DNA of 64,000 bases from Umezawaea tangerina. Its GTDB lineage: Bacteria > Actinomycetota > Actinomycetes > Mycobacteriales > Pseudonocardiaceae. Position numbers and translations under genes: made by a program. Position 1 is the first letter of the stretch. The number at the start of each line of letters is the position of its first letter. Positions 28,191-36,097 of the stretch are shown here, in pieces. Location of the stretch: the NCBI RefSeq assembly GCF_003002815.1, contig NZ_PVTF01000003.1:124001-188000 (forward strand), given 5' to 3'. Under the pieces are notes generated by a model, which searched no databases, was not told where the DNA came from, and saw only the letters and a program-made list of their open reading frames with translations.

Positions 28191-28531
28191 CCGCACCAGC
28201 GTTGGACTCCGAGGCCGTCCCGGCACCGAGGCTGCACCAGCCGAGGCGGGGGCTGGTCGCCGCGGCCGAGGTCGTGGTCGCCGTGCTGCTCGGCCTGGCC
28301 GCGACCTGGTGCTGGTCGCGCGGCATCCAGGAGTTCTCCTACCCGCTCGACGGCCGCCCGCCGCTGGTGTCCACGCGCTACCACGGCAACTGGGTCGCGT
28401 TCGCGATCGCTCTGGTCACCGCGGGCGGCATCCTGCTGCTCGACGCCGTCCGGCAGACCGTCCTGGCCGTCCGCACGCGGGCGCCGAAGCCCGTGCAGGA
28501 CGTGGCGCAGGCCACTGACGAGCACGTGTGA
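28187..28531 (+). CDS. small two-helix membrane protein
   Basis: A 114-residue protein starting at GTG 28187, overlapping the upstream stop. Two membrane helices: [22 protein letters not shown] and [20 protein letters not shown]. The loop between them contains [20 protein letters not shown]. No family recognised. It lies immediately before hemL and is likely co-transcribed. Confidence 0.7.
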   Translation: MTAPALDSEAVPAPRLHQPRRGLVAAAEVVVAVLLGLAATWCWSRGIQEFSYPLDGRPPLVSTRYHGNWVAFAIALVTAGGILLLDAVRQTVLAVRTRAPKPVQDVAQATDEHV

Positions 28532-28542
28532 GACTGGAGCGC

Positions 28543-29859
28543 GTGACAGCGAGGAACACGGCAACGGACACCACCCGATCGCAGGAGCTGTTCGCGCGAG
28601 CGGCCACCGTGACACCCGGCGGGGTCAACTCCCCGGTGCGGGCCTTCCACTCGGTCGGCGGCACACCGAGGTTCATGGTCCGCGGCGAGGGCCCGCACCT
28701 GTGGGACGCCGACGGCAACCGCTACGTCGACCTGGTGTCCTCCTGGGGCCCGATGATCCTGGGCCACGCGCACCCCGAGGTGGTCGACGCGGTCCGCTCG
28801 GCCGCCACCCACGGCCTCTCGTTCGGCACCCCGACCGAGGGTGAGATCGAGCTGGCCGAGGAGATCATCGGCCGGGTCGCGCCGGTGGAGCAGGTGCGCC
28901 TGGTCAACTCCGGCACCGAGGCCACGATGAGCGCCATCCGGCTCGCCCGCGGGTTCACCGAGCGCCGCAAGGTCGTCAAGTTCGCGGGCTGCTACCACGG
29001 CCACGTCGACGCGCTGCTCGCCCAGGCGGGCTCCGGCGTCGCGACCCTCGGCCTGCCCACGTCGCCGGGCGTGACCGGCGCGCAGGCCGCGGACACCATC
29101 GTGCTGCCCTACAACGACGTCGAGGCCGTGCGGGCCGCGTTCGCGGAGAACGCGGGCGAGATCGCCTGCGTGATCACCGAGGCCGCCGCGGGCAACATGG
29201 GCGCCGTCGCGCCCCGCCCCGGCTTCAACGCCGCGCTGCGCGACCTGTGCCACGCCGACGGCGCGCTGCTGGTCGTGGACGAGGTCATGACCGGCTTCCG
29301 GGTCTCCGGCGCCGGGTGGTACGGCCTGGAGGGCGTCGCGGGCGACCTCTACACGTTCGGCAAGGTCATGTCCGGCGGCCTGCCCGCCGCGGCGTTCGGC
29401 GGCCGCGCCGACGTGATGGCGCGGCTGGCCCCGTCCGGCCCGGTCTACCAGGCGGGCACGCTCTCCGGGAACCCGGTCGCGGTCGCCTCCGGCCTGGCCA
29501 CCCTGCGCGCGGCCGACGACGCCGTCTACCGCGCGCTCGACGCGAACGCCACCCGCCTCGGCGCCCTGTTCGCCGACGCCCTCACCGCGGCGGGCGTCGA
29601 GCACCGCGTGCAGTTCGCGGGCAACCTGGTCAGCGTGTTCTTCACCGCTGACGAGGTCGTCGACTACGCGGGCGCCCAGGCCGCGCAGACCTGGCGCTTC
29701 CCGCCGTTCTTCCACGCCCTGCTGGAACGCGGCGTCTACGCGCCGCCGAGCGCCTTCGAGGCGTGGTTCGTCAACGCCGCCATGGGCGACGACGAGTTCT
29801 CGATCATCGCCGACGCCCTGCCGCACGCGGCAGCGGCCGCCAAGGAGGCCAAGAAGTGA
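28543..29859 (+). CDS. hemL: glutamate-1-semialdehyde 2,1-aminomutase
   Basis: A 438-residue PLP enzyme converting glutamate-1-semialdehyde to 5-aminolevulinate. GTG 28543 is preferred to GTG 28528 as it gives the usual N-terminus ([24 protein letters not shown]) and has GGAG upstream. The PLP lysine is about residue 274 in [29 protein letters not shown] carries the PLP Asp. It completes the C5 route begun by HemA. Confidence 0.96.
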   Translation: MTARNTATDTTRSQELFARAATVTPGGVNSPVRAFHSVGGTPRFMVRGEGPHLWDADGNRYVDLVSSWGPMILGHAHPEVVDAVRSAATHGLSFGTPTEGEIELAEEIIGRVAPVEQVRLVNSGTEATMSAIRLARGFTERRKVVKFAGCYHGHVDALLAQAGSGVATLGLPTSPGVTGAQAADTIVLPYNDVEAVRAAFAENAGEIACVITEAAAGNMGAVAPRPGFNAALRDLCHADGALLVVDEVMTGFRVSGAGWYGLEGVAGDLYTFGKVMSGGLPAAAFGGRADVMARLAPSGPVYQAGTLSGNPVAVASGLATLRAADDAVYRALDANATRLGALFADALTAAGVEHRVQFAGNLVSVFFTADEVVDYAGAQAAQTWRFPPFFHALLERGVYAPPSAFEAWFVNAAMGDDEFSIIADALPHAAAAAKEAKK

Positions 29860-30485
29860 CTCGGACCGTGGTGCACTTCCTCAGGCACGGCGAGGTGCAC
29901 AACCCCGACGGCATCCTCTACGGGCGGCTGCCCGGCTTCCGGCTGTCGGACACCGGCCAGCGCCAGGCGCTGACCGTCGCCGAGCACCTCGCCGACCACG
30001 ACATCGCGCACGTCGTCGCGTCCCCGCTGACCCGCGCGCAGCAGACCGCCGCGCCGATCGCGGACTCGCACCGGCTGGAGCTCGCCACCGACGACCGGCT
30101 CATCGAGGCGGACAACAAGTTCGAAGGCCTCCGGGTCGCGGTCGGCGACGGCGCCCTGCGCTCACCCGCCCACTGGCCCAAGCTCGTCAACCCGTTCACG
30201 CCGTCCTGGGGCGAGCCGTACCTCGTCATCGCCCACCGCATGCTCGGAGCCGCCCAGCGCGCCCGTGCGCTGGCCGAAGGGCACGAGGCGGTGTGCGTGT
30301 CCCACCAGCTGCCGATCTGGACGCTGCGGCGGTTCCTGGAGGGCAAGCGCATGTGGCACGACCCGCGCAAGCGCGAGTGCTCACTGGCGTCCCTGACGTC
30401 GTTGATCTTCGAGGACGAGAAGCTCGTGCGGGTCTCCTACAGCGAGCCGGTGGGAGCGACGAACCCGAGGATGACCGGGGCATGA
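29856..30485 (+). CDS. histidine phosphatase family protein
   Basis: A 209-residue phosphoglycerate-mutase-like protein starting at GTG 29856, with AAGGAGG at 29842-29848. The phosphohistidine motif is [12 protein letters not shown] (RHGE), with [10 protein letters not shown] and [16 protein letters not shown] providing the second Arg and His. The substrate is unknown. The gene is conserved between hemL and the thioredoxin gene (Rv0525-like). Confidence 0.92.
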   Translation: MTRTVVHFLRHGEVHNPDGILYGRLPGFRLSDTGQRQALTVAEHLADHDIAHVVASPLTRAQQTAAPIADSHRLELATDDRLIEADNKFEGLRVAVGDGALRSPAHWPKLVNPFTPSWGEPYLVIAHRMLGAAQRARALAEGHEAVCVSHQLPIWTLRRFLEGKRMWHDPRKRECSLASLTSLIFEDEKLVRVSYSEPVGATNPRMTGA

Positions 30486-31054
30486 GAGCCGTTCTCCTGC
30501 TGGCGCTCGCGCTCGTGGCGGGCGGCTGCTCGGCCGGGAAGGACGCGGTCGCCGTCGGCGGCGAGTTCCAGTTCGTCGCGCCCGGCGGGCAGGTCCGGCT
30601 GCGGTACTCCGGCGACGAGCGCAAGGTCGTGAAAGGCCTGTCCGGCCCCAGCCTCCTGGAGGACGGCAAGACGGTGGCGCTGGACGACTTCGCGGGGAAG
30701 GTCGTGGTCGTCAACATCTGGGGCTCCTGGTGCCCGCCCTGCCGCACCGAGGCACCGGAGATGCAGAAGGTCCAGGACGAGACGGGACCCAGCGGGGTGC
30801 AGGTGCTGGGGATCGACGTGAAGGAGCACTCACCGGAACCGGCACGGGACTTCGCGGTGGACCGCGAGCTGACGTACCCGTCGATCTTCGACGACTCGGG
30901 GAGGACGTTGCTGGCGTTCAAGGGATACCCGCCGAACGCTGTGCCGTCGACGATCGTGCTGGACAAGGGGCATCGGGTGGCGGCGATCTTCTTGGAGGGG
31001 GTGCTGGCGTCGGATTTGTTGCCGGTGGTGAAGGAGTTGGTGGGGGAGGGGTAG
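30482..31054 (+). CDS. TlpA/ResA-like thioredoxin lipoprotein
   Basis: A 190-residue protein with a signal peptide ending in the lipobox VAGGCSAG, so it is probably anchored outside the membrane. The thioredoxin site is WGSWCPPCRTEAP (Cys 84 and 87), with GIDVKEHSPEPARDFAVD and NAVPSTIVLDKGHRV giving the ResA/TlpA insert and cis-Pro. It probably keeps apocytochrome c cysteines reduced, with electrons from CcdA at 32683. The hairpin array and M64 peptidase separate it from the rest of the cytochrome genes. Confidence 0.92.
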   Translation: MRAVLLLALALVAGGCSAGKDAVAVGGEFQFVAPGGQVRLRYSGDERKVVKGLSGPSLLEDGKTVALDDFAGKVVVVNIWGSWCPPCRTEAPEMQKVQDETGPSGVQVLGIDVKEHSPEPARDFAVDRELTYPSIFDDSGRTLLAFKGYPPNAVPSTIVLDKGHRVAAIFLEGVLASDLLPVVKELVGEG

Positions 31055-31187
31055 GGGGCGTTGGTGTAGAGCCCGGCTCTCTCATCCCTGGTGAGCCCTG
31101 GCCCCCGGCCCTCTCACCCTGCGAGTCTGGCTCTCGGCCCTCCCACCCTCTGGCGAAGCCCGGCCCCCGGCGCGCGATTGTCTCAAT

Positions 31188-31240
31188 GCTTGATCTTGCT
31201 TGTCAAGACGGTGAAGCTGTCTTGACAAGCAAGATCAAGC
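31188..31240. repeat. 22-base perfect inverted repeat (stem-loop)
   Basis: The arm 31188-31209 (starting GCTTGATCTTGC) is exactly complementary to 31219-31240 (ending GCAAGATCAAGC) around a 9-base loop. Its composition is about 45 percent GC, unlike the surroundings. It could terminate transcription from either side, but it has no flanking U-tract. Confidence 0.88.
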
Positions 31241-31275
31241 AGGAGGGCGCTGTGGATCGGGGGCAGAGGGGAAGT

Positions 31276-31475
31276 CTGGCTTCGCCAGCATCGAGCTCCG
31301 CTCGACTCAAGCATCCTCGCTGCGCGTCGGACCAGGCATCGGACTCCGTCCGACAAAGCATCCTCGGCTTCGCCGTCGGACCAGGCATCGGCTGGCGCCG
31401 ACAAGGCCCCAGGCGCTCCGCGCCGGATGCGCGCTGGCGAGCTTCGCTCAACTGCGTGTTGTGCTCGCTGCGCGT
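31276..31475. repeat. array of small hairpins with repeated flanks
   Basis: Hairpins: CTGGC/GCCAG (31276-31288), TCGAGC/GCTCGA (31291-31305), CGC/GCG (31318-31326), TCGGAC/GTCCGA (31339-31353), CGGC/GCCG (31365-31375), TCGGC/GCCGA (31388-31401), GGCGC/GCGCC (31412-31424), GAGC/GCTC (31439-31449) and CGC/GCG (31466-31474). Most loops are TTC, TCC or TGC. The blocks AAGCATCCTCG and GTCGGACCAGGCATCGG repeat at 31309/31356 and 31326/31375 while the stem sequences between them differ. A REP-like or structured-RNA element is inferred. Confidence 0.7.
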
Positions 31476-31517
31476 CGGAGTTCCTTGTCTCCCTCTTGCT
31501 TGCTGCTTCTTTTCCTC

Positions 31518-32513
31518 TTAGTTCTGCAGTTCTGGGATCTTTCGCTTGAAGGCTTCGATCATGGCGTCGCGGCCTACGAGGCTGTACTGCTTGCCGAGGG
31601 TGCGCATGATCGAGTTCTCGGTGGGGCGGTAGAGGCCGGTGCCGTAGTACTTCGAGCCTTCGTAGACGCCGACGACGCCGCCGTCGGGGGTGGGTTGGCC
31701 GAGGTACTTGGACCACTTGGAGCCGTCGGAGAGCTTGGAGGCGTTGATTTCGGCGGGTTCGGTGCCGGTGTAGGTGCCGGGGGAGAAGTACTCGTCGGCG
31801 AGGCCGCCGATGGAGTGGCCGAGTTCGTGGACGACGATTTGGCCGGCTTGGGCGTTGCCGCCCGCGGCGGTGGCGACGCCGCCGCCCGCGCCGCCGTACT
31901 TGGTGGTGTTGCCGAGGGCGATGACCTGGTCGGCGGCGGGGGCGAGGGCGGCGAAGTTGTAGGCCTCCTCCTCGTTGACGCAGAGCAGGCGTTCGGTGGT
32001 CGGGGTGGTGCCCTTGCACCAGAAGCCCATGTCGAGGGCGGTGCGCTTGTCGTCGTTGCCCTGGGGGTTGTCGTCCACGCCGGAGTCGACGGAGACGGCG
32101 TTGACCTGCCAGACGTTGAAGTAGTCCTTGTAGGACGCGAACGGCTCGATGGACGACAGCTCGGCCCACTTGCTCAGGACGTGCTGGTGGAACAGGTCCT
32201 GCTCGGTCCTGGTGTACCCGTCGCCGACGAAGACCAGGTCGAAGCGCTGGTCGGTGGGGCCGGTGTTCTGGATGGTGACCACGGTCGTGCGGGCGCGGGC
32301 GGAGGTCTTGCTGCGCGGCTGGACCGTGGCGGTGGGGGCGGGTGCGACGATCTTGGAGATCGTGCCGTCGGGGGAGAAGACCTCGCGGACGACGGTGGAG
32401 GAGGTCGGCGCGGGGACCGCGACCGATGCCGGTGCGGCGGTGGTCGGCAGCGGCGCGACGACAACCACGAAGCCCACCGCGAGTGCGGGCAAGATCAGCC
32501 GAGTTGAGCGCAT
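31518..32513 (-). CDS. secreted M64 family metallopeptidase
   Basis: A 331-residue protein with a signal peptide (STRLILPALAVGFVVVVAPLPTTAAPA). The zinc motif HELGHSIGGLADEYF has His229, Glu230, His233 and a following G-L-x-D, as in the peptidase M64 (IgA-peptidase-like) family. FDLVFVGDGYT near residue 91 is the typical domain start. Four Cys are few for a secreted protein; LLCVNEEEAYN and GFWCKG are likely a disulfide pair. The target protein is unknown. It breaks the usual tlpA-ccdA adjacency and reads against it. Confidence 0.9.
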   Translation of the reverse strand: MRSTRLILPALAVGFVVVVAPLPTTAAPASVAVPAPTSSTVVREVFSPDGTISKIVAPAPTATVQPRSKTSARARTTVVTIQNTGPTDQRFDLVFVGDGYTRTEQDLFHQHVLSKWAELSSIEPFASYKDYFNVWQVNAVSVDSGVDDNPQGNDDKRTALDMGFWCKGTTPTTERLLCVNEEEAYNFAALAPAADQVIALGNTTKYGGAGGGVATAAGGNAQAGQIVVHELGHSIGGLADEYFSPGTYTGTEPAEINASKLSDGSKWSKYLGQPTPDGGVVGVYEGSKYYGTGLYRPTENSIMRTLGKQYSLVGRDAMIEAFKRKIPELQN

Positions 32514-32682
32514 GGAGGAACGTTAGGTACCCCAGTTGTCACCCACAAGGGTGCTTTAGCGTCTATTTCACATTTGCGATCACGGTTTGTCATACCTCCA
32601 TGTCGCGAACGGGTGTGACCCAGGCCGCTGCTAATGGGCTCCGGTGGCCGCCGTGTCAAGAGGGGTACCTACTCTGGTCGGC

Positions 32683-33462
32683 GTGAACCACTGGACGGAG
32701 CTGGCCACCTCTGGCCCGCTGCTGCTGGCCACCGGTGTCGCCGTTCTTGCGGGGGCGATCTCGTTCGCCTCGCCGTGCGTGGTCCCGCTCGTCCCCGGCT
32801 ACCTCGCCTACCTCGCCGGACTGGTCGGTGCGGAGGCCCCGGCCGTGCAGGACGGGGAGTCGCCGAAGGCGGGGCGCTGGCGGGTGACCGGTGCGGCGAT
32901 GCTGTTCGTCCTCGGGTTCACCGTCGTGTTCTCGCTGACGTCGTTCGCCGTGCTCGGCCTGGTCGACACGCTCTGGCTCAACGAGGACGTGTTCCAGCGC
33001 GTCGGCGGTGTCATCACGATCGCGATGGGCCTGGTGTTCATCGGGCTGGTGCCCGCGCTGCAGCGCGACGTCCGGCTGCACAGGCGCCCGCGTGCCGGTC
33101 TGATCGGCGCACCGCTCCTCGGCGGCGTGTTCGCGCTCGGCTGGACCCCGTGCATCGGCCCGACGCTGGCCGGGGTGCTCGCGCTGGCCCGCGGCACGGA
33201 GGTCGGCTCGTCCACGGCCCGCGGCGCGGTGCTGGTGCTGGCCTACTGCCTCGGCCTCGGCCTGCCGTTCGTGCTGATCGCGGTCGGCGCCCGTTGGGCG
33301 GTCCGGGTCACCGGCTGGCTGCGCACCCACGTGCGCGGCGTCCAGATCTTCGGCGGCGCGCTGCTGATCGTGGTCGGGCTCGCGCTCGTCACGGGCCTGT
33401 GGGGCGACTTCGTGGGCTGGCTGCGCATCGCCGTGGTCAACGACCTGAAGCTGCCGCTCTAG
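32683..33462 (+). CDS. ccdA: cytochrome c biogenesis protein CcdA
   Basis: A 259-residue six-helix membrane protein carrying electrons from cytoplasmic thioredoxin to the ResA/TlpA-type protein. GTG 32683 is chosen because the N-terminus then reads NHWTELATSGPLLLATGVAVLAG, as in mycobacterial CcdA; GTG 32644 would add 13 residues. The redox Cys pair is in SFASPCVVPLVPGYL and LGWTPCIGPTLAGVLAL. resB starts at the base after the stop codon. Confidence 0.93.
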   Translation: MNHWTELATSGPLLLATGVAVLAGAISFASPCVVPLVPGYLAYLAGLVGAEAPAVQDGESPKAGRWRVTGAAMLFVLGFTVVFSLTSFAVLGLVDTLWLNEDVFQRVGGVITIAMGLVFIGLVPALQRDVRLHRRPRAGLIGAPLLGGVFALGWTPCIGPTLAGVLALARGTEVGSSTARGAVLVLAYCLGLGLPFVLIAVGARWAVRVTGWLRTHVRGVQIFGGALLIVVGLALVTGLWGDFVGWLRIAVVNDLKLPL

Positions 33463-35013
33463 ATGCGCGACGCACTCGCCTTCCTGCGCAACACCTGGCG
33501 CGGCCTCACGGCCATGCGCACGGCGCTGACGCTGCTGTTCCTGCTGGCGCTCGGCGCGCTGCCCGGAGCCCTGCTGCCGCAGCGGGCCCTGAACGCGGCG
33601 AAGGTCGACGAGTACATCGCCGAGCACGGCTGGTGGGGGCGGCTGCTCGACAAGGGCCAGTTCTTCGCCGTCTACGGCAGCTTCTGGTTCTCGGCGATCT
33701 ACGTGCTGCTGTTCGTGTCGCTGGTCGGCTGCCTGCTGCCGCGGCTGTGGGAGTACTTCACGCAGATGCGGGCGAAGCCCGTGCTGACCCCGCGCAACCT
33801 GTCCCGGATGCCGCACCACGCCGACGCGCACGTCGACCGGGACGTCGCCGAGGTCATGGCGGCGGCCCGCACGAGGCTGCGCGGCTGGCGGCTGGTCGAG
33901 CGCGAGGAGCCGGGCGGTGCCCGCACGATCAGCGCCGAGCGCGGGTTCCTCCGCGAGACCGGCAACCTCGTCTTCCACTTCGCGCTGCTCGGCCTGCTGG
34001 TGGCGTTCGCGCTGGGCAAGATGTTCGGCTACGAGGGCCAGGTCATCGTGCAGGCCACCGGCAAGCAGTACTGCAACTCCGGCGTCTTCAACTTCGACTC
34101 GTTCCGGCCGGGCCTGCGGGTGGACGGCACCCGGCTCACCCCGTTCTGCGTGCGGGTCAACGACTTCCACGCGTCCTACCTGCACAACGGGCAGGCGCAG
34201 AGCTTCCAGGCGGGCATCGACTACCAGTCGGGCGCGGACCTCGACACGGGCACGTGGCGGCCGTACTCGCTGGAGGTCAACCACCCGCTGCGCACCGAGG
34301 GCGACCGGCTCTACCTGCTCGGCCACGGCTACACGCCCAAGTTCACCGTGACGTTCCCCAACGGCGCCACCCGCTCCGCCGAGGTGCAGTGGCGCCCGGT
34401 CGACCCGATCACGCTGCTGTCCGAGGGCGCGACGAAGTTCGACCCGCCGCAGGTCACCGACTCCGAGGAGCGGCGCAAGAACCAGCTCGCGATCACCGGG
34501 CTGCTGGCGCCGAGCGCGGTGTTCGACGGCACGCTGATGAGCTCGAACTTCCCGGAGGCGCGCAAGCCCGCCGTGGCCGTGGACGTGTTCCGCGGCGACC
34601 TGGGCACCGACTCCGGGCGCGGCCAGTCGATCTTCTCGATCGACCGGTCCATGGTGGACAACGGGCGGCTCAAGAAGGTCGCCAGGGAGAACCTCGAGGT
34701 CGGCCAGTCCGTGACCCTCGACGACGGCACGGTGATCCGCTTCGACGGGGTCACCGACTGGGTGTCGCTGCAGGTGTCGCACGACCCGACCCAGGTGTAC
34801 GTGCTGGTGTTCTCGATGCTGATCGTGGCCGGTCTCGGCGCCTCGCTGGCCATCAGGCGGCGTCGGGTGTGGGTGCGGGCGGTCCCCCGACAGGACGGGC
34901 GTACTTTCATCGAGGTCGGCGGGCTCGCGCGCACCGACCAGGCGGGCTACGGCGGGGAGTTCACCGGGCTGTCCCGCGACCTGCTCACGGGTGGCCAGGA
35001 CAAGGAGAGCTGA
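33463..35013 (+). CDS. resB: cytochrome c biogenesis protein ResB (CcsB-type heme-handling subunit)
   Basis: A 516-residue membrane protein of system II cytochrome c maturation. The first helices (MRTALTLLFLLALGALPGALLPQ, FWFSAIYVLLFVSLVGCLLPR) and FHFALLGLLVAFALGK precede a large extracytoplasmic domain of about 300 residues; a final helix (VYVLVFSMLIVAGLGASLAI) ends it. With CcsB it moves heme outward and ligates it to apocytochrome CxxCH motifs. ccsB overlaps its stop by one base. Confidence 0.94.
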   Translation: MRDALAFLRNTWRGLTAMRTALTLLFLLALGALPGALLPQRALNAAKVDEYIAEHGWWGRLLDKGQFFAVYGSFWFSAIYVLLFVSLVGCLLPRLWEYFTQMRAKPVLTPRNLSRMPHHADAHVDRDVAEVMAAARTRLRGWRLVEREEPGGARTISAERGFLRETGNLVFHFALLGLLVAFALGKMFGYEGQVIVQATGKQYCNSGVFNFDSFRPGLRVDGTRLTPFCVRVNDFHASYLHNGQAQSFQAGIDYQSGADLDTGTWRPYSLEVNHPLRTEGDRLYLLGHGYTPKFTVTFPNGATRSAEVQWRPVDPITLLSEGATKFDPPQVTDSEERRKNQLAITGLLAPSAVFDGTLMSSNFPEARKPAVAVDVFRGDLGTDSGRGQSIFSIDRSMVDNGRLKKVARENLEVGQSVTLDDGTVIRFDGVTDWVSLQVSHDPTQVYVLVFSMLIVAGLGASLAIRRRRVWVRAVPRQDGRTFIEVGGLARTDQAGYGGEFTGLSRDLLTGGQDKES

Positions 35014-35975
35014 TGCCGGTCAACGCGACGCTGGCGACCTACGGCGACTGGCTGTACAACAGCGCGGTCGGCGTCTACATCCTCGCCACGTTCCTCTACC
35101 TCTACGAGCAGGCCTTCGGGCGCGCGCCCGCCAAGGCGAAGGAACGCGAGCTGGTCGTCGCGGGCGGGACGGGCGAGCAGTGGAAGCCCGGCCTGGTCGT
35201 GCCGAAGAAGCCAGAACGCCCGCGCGCGGAGCGGTTCGGCCGCATGGCCGTGGCGCTGACGCTGCTGGGCGTGCTGTTCCACGTGAGCGCGCTGGTCCTG
35301 CGCGGGGTCGCGACCGGGCGCGCGCCGTGGGGCAACATGTACGAGTACGGCGCGCTGCTCACGCTGGCGGCCGTGGCGACGTTCCTCGTGCTGATGCGGT
35401 CGTTCCCGGTCCGCAGGCTCGGCGGGTTCGTGCTCACGCCGGTCGTCATCCTGATGTTCCTCGGCGGCACCGCCCTCTACGCGCCCGCCGCGCCCGTGCA
35501 GCCCGCGCTCCAGTCGTACTGGCTGGTCATCCACGTCTCGGTCATCTCGATCTCCACCGGCATGCTGCTGGTGCCGGGCGTCGCGAGCCTGCTCTACCTG
35601 GTGAAGTCGACCAACGACGCCAAGCCCGAGCGCTTCGCCCGGTTCGCGGGCAGGCTGCCCGCCGCGGACACCCTCGACCGGCTCGCCTACCGCAGCACCG
35701 TGCTGGCGTTCCCGCTGTTCACGATCGGGATCATGTTCGGCGCCATCTGGGCCGAGGCCGCGTGGGGCCGGTTCTGGGGCTGGGACCCCAAGGAGACCGT
35801 CGCCTTCGTCTCGTGGGTCGTCTACGCGGCCTACCTGCACGCCCGCGCCACCGCGGGCTGGCGCGGCGCCCGTGCCGCGTGGGTCAACGCGCTCGGCTTC
35901 TTGCTGACCGTGTTCAACCTCTTCTTCATCAACTTGGTGACGGCCGGGTTGCATTCCTATGCGGGAGTGGGCTGA
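35013..35975 (+). CDS. ccsB: c-type cytochrome biogenesis protein CcsB (CcsA/ResC, heme lyase)
   Basis: A 320-residue multi-helix membrane protein. The tryptophan-rich WWD-type heme motif is AEAAWGRFWGWDPKETVAFVSW; conserved His residues lie in LFHVSALVLRG and YWLVIHVSVISIS. An N-terminal helix and a charged loop (KAKERELVVAGG) precede the core. Together with ResB it forms the system II synthetase. It ends the ccdA-resB-ccsB set; a 122-base gap then leads to the ParA-like gene. Confidence 0.95.
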   Translation: MPVNATLATYGDWLYNSAVGVYILATFLYLYEQAFGRAPAKAKERELVVAGGTGEQWKPGLVVPKKPERPRAERFGRMAVALTLLGVLFHVSALVLRGVATGRAPWGNMYEYGALLTLAAVATFLVLMRSFPVRRLGGFVLTPVVILMFLGGTALYAPAAPVQPALQSYWLVIHVSVISISTGMLLVPGVASLLYLVKSTNDAKPERFARFAGRLPAADTLDRLAYRSTVLAFPLFTIGIMFGAIWAEAAWGRFWGWDPKETVAFVSWVVYAAYLHARATAGWRGARAAWVNALGFLLTVFNLFFINLVTAGLHSYAGVG

Positions 35976-36097
35976 GTTCCGGCATTCCCCCAGGTGGGAT
36001 GCCCACCCCCATTCGTGGAACCGCTGGTCGCCGACTACCGTCCCAAGGTGGGGGTCGGGGAGGTCTCGATCCGCTTGCTCAGGGGAGGACCCCAGCG

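Larger units (their letters stand above)
31055..31517. other. 463-base non-coding region dominated by hairpins
   Basis: This lies between the convergent tlpA-like gene and M64 peptidase gene. 31055-31187 has CCCTCTCACC/CCCGGCCC-type low-complexity text. 31188-31240 is a 22-base-pair perfect stem-loop. 31276-31475 holds a run of about nine small hairpins, mostly with 3-base loops. 31480-31517 is pyrimidine-rich. Open frames crossing it lack start signals and look spurious. Confidence 0.6.

Noticed and set aside
31183-32169. Minus-strand frame crossing the hairpin array and the peptidase gene
   Set aside because: It is out of frame with the M64 peptidase and shows no recognisable domain; its Arg-rich text is a frame shadow.
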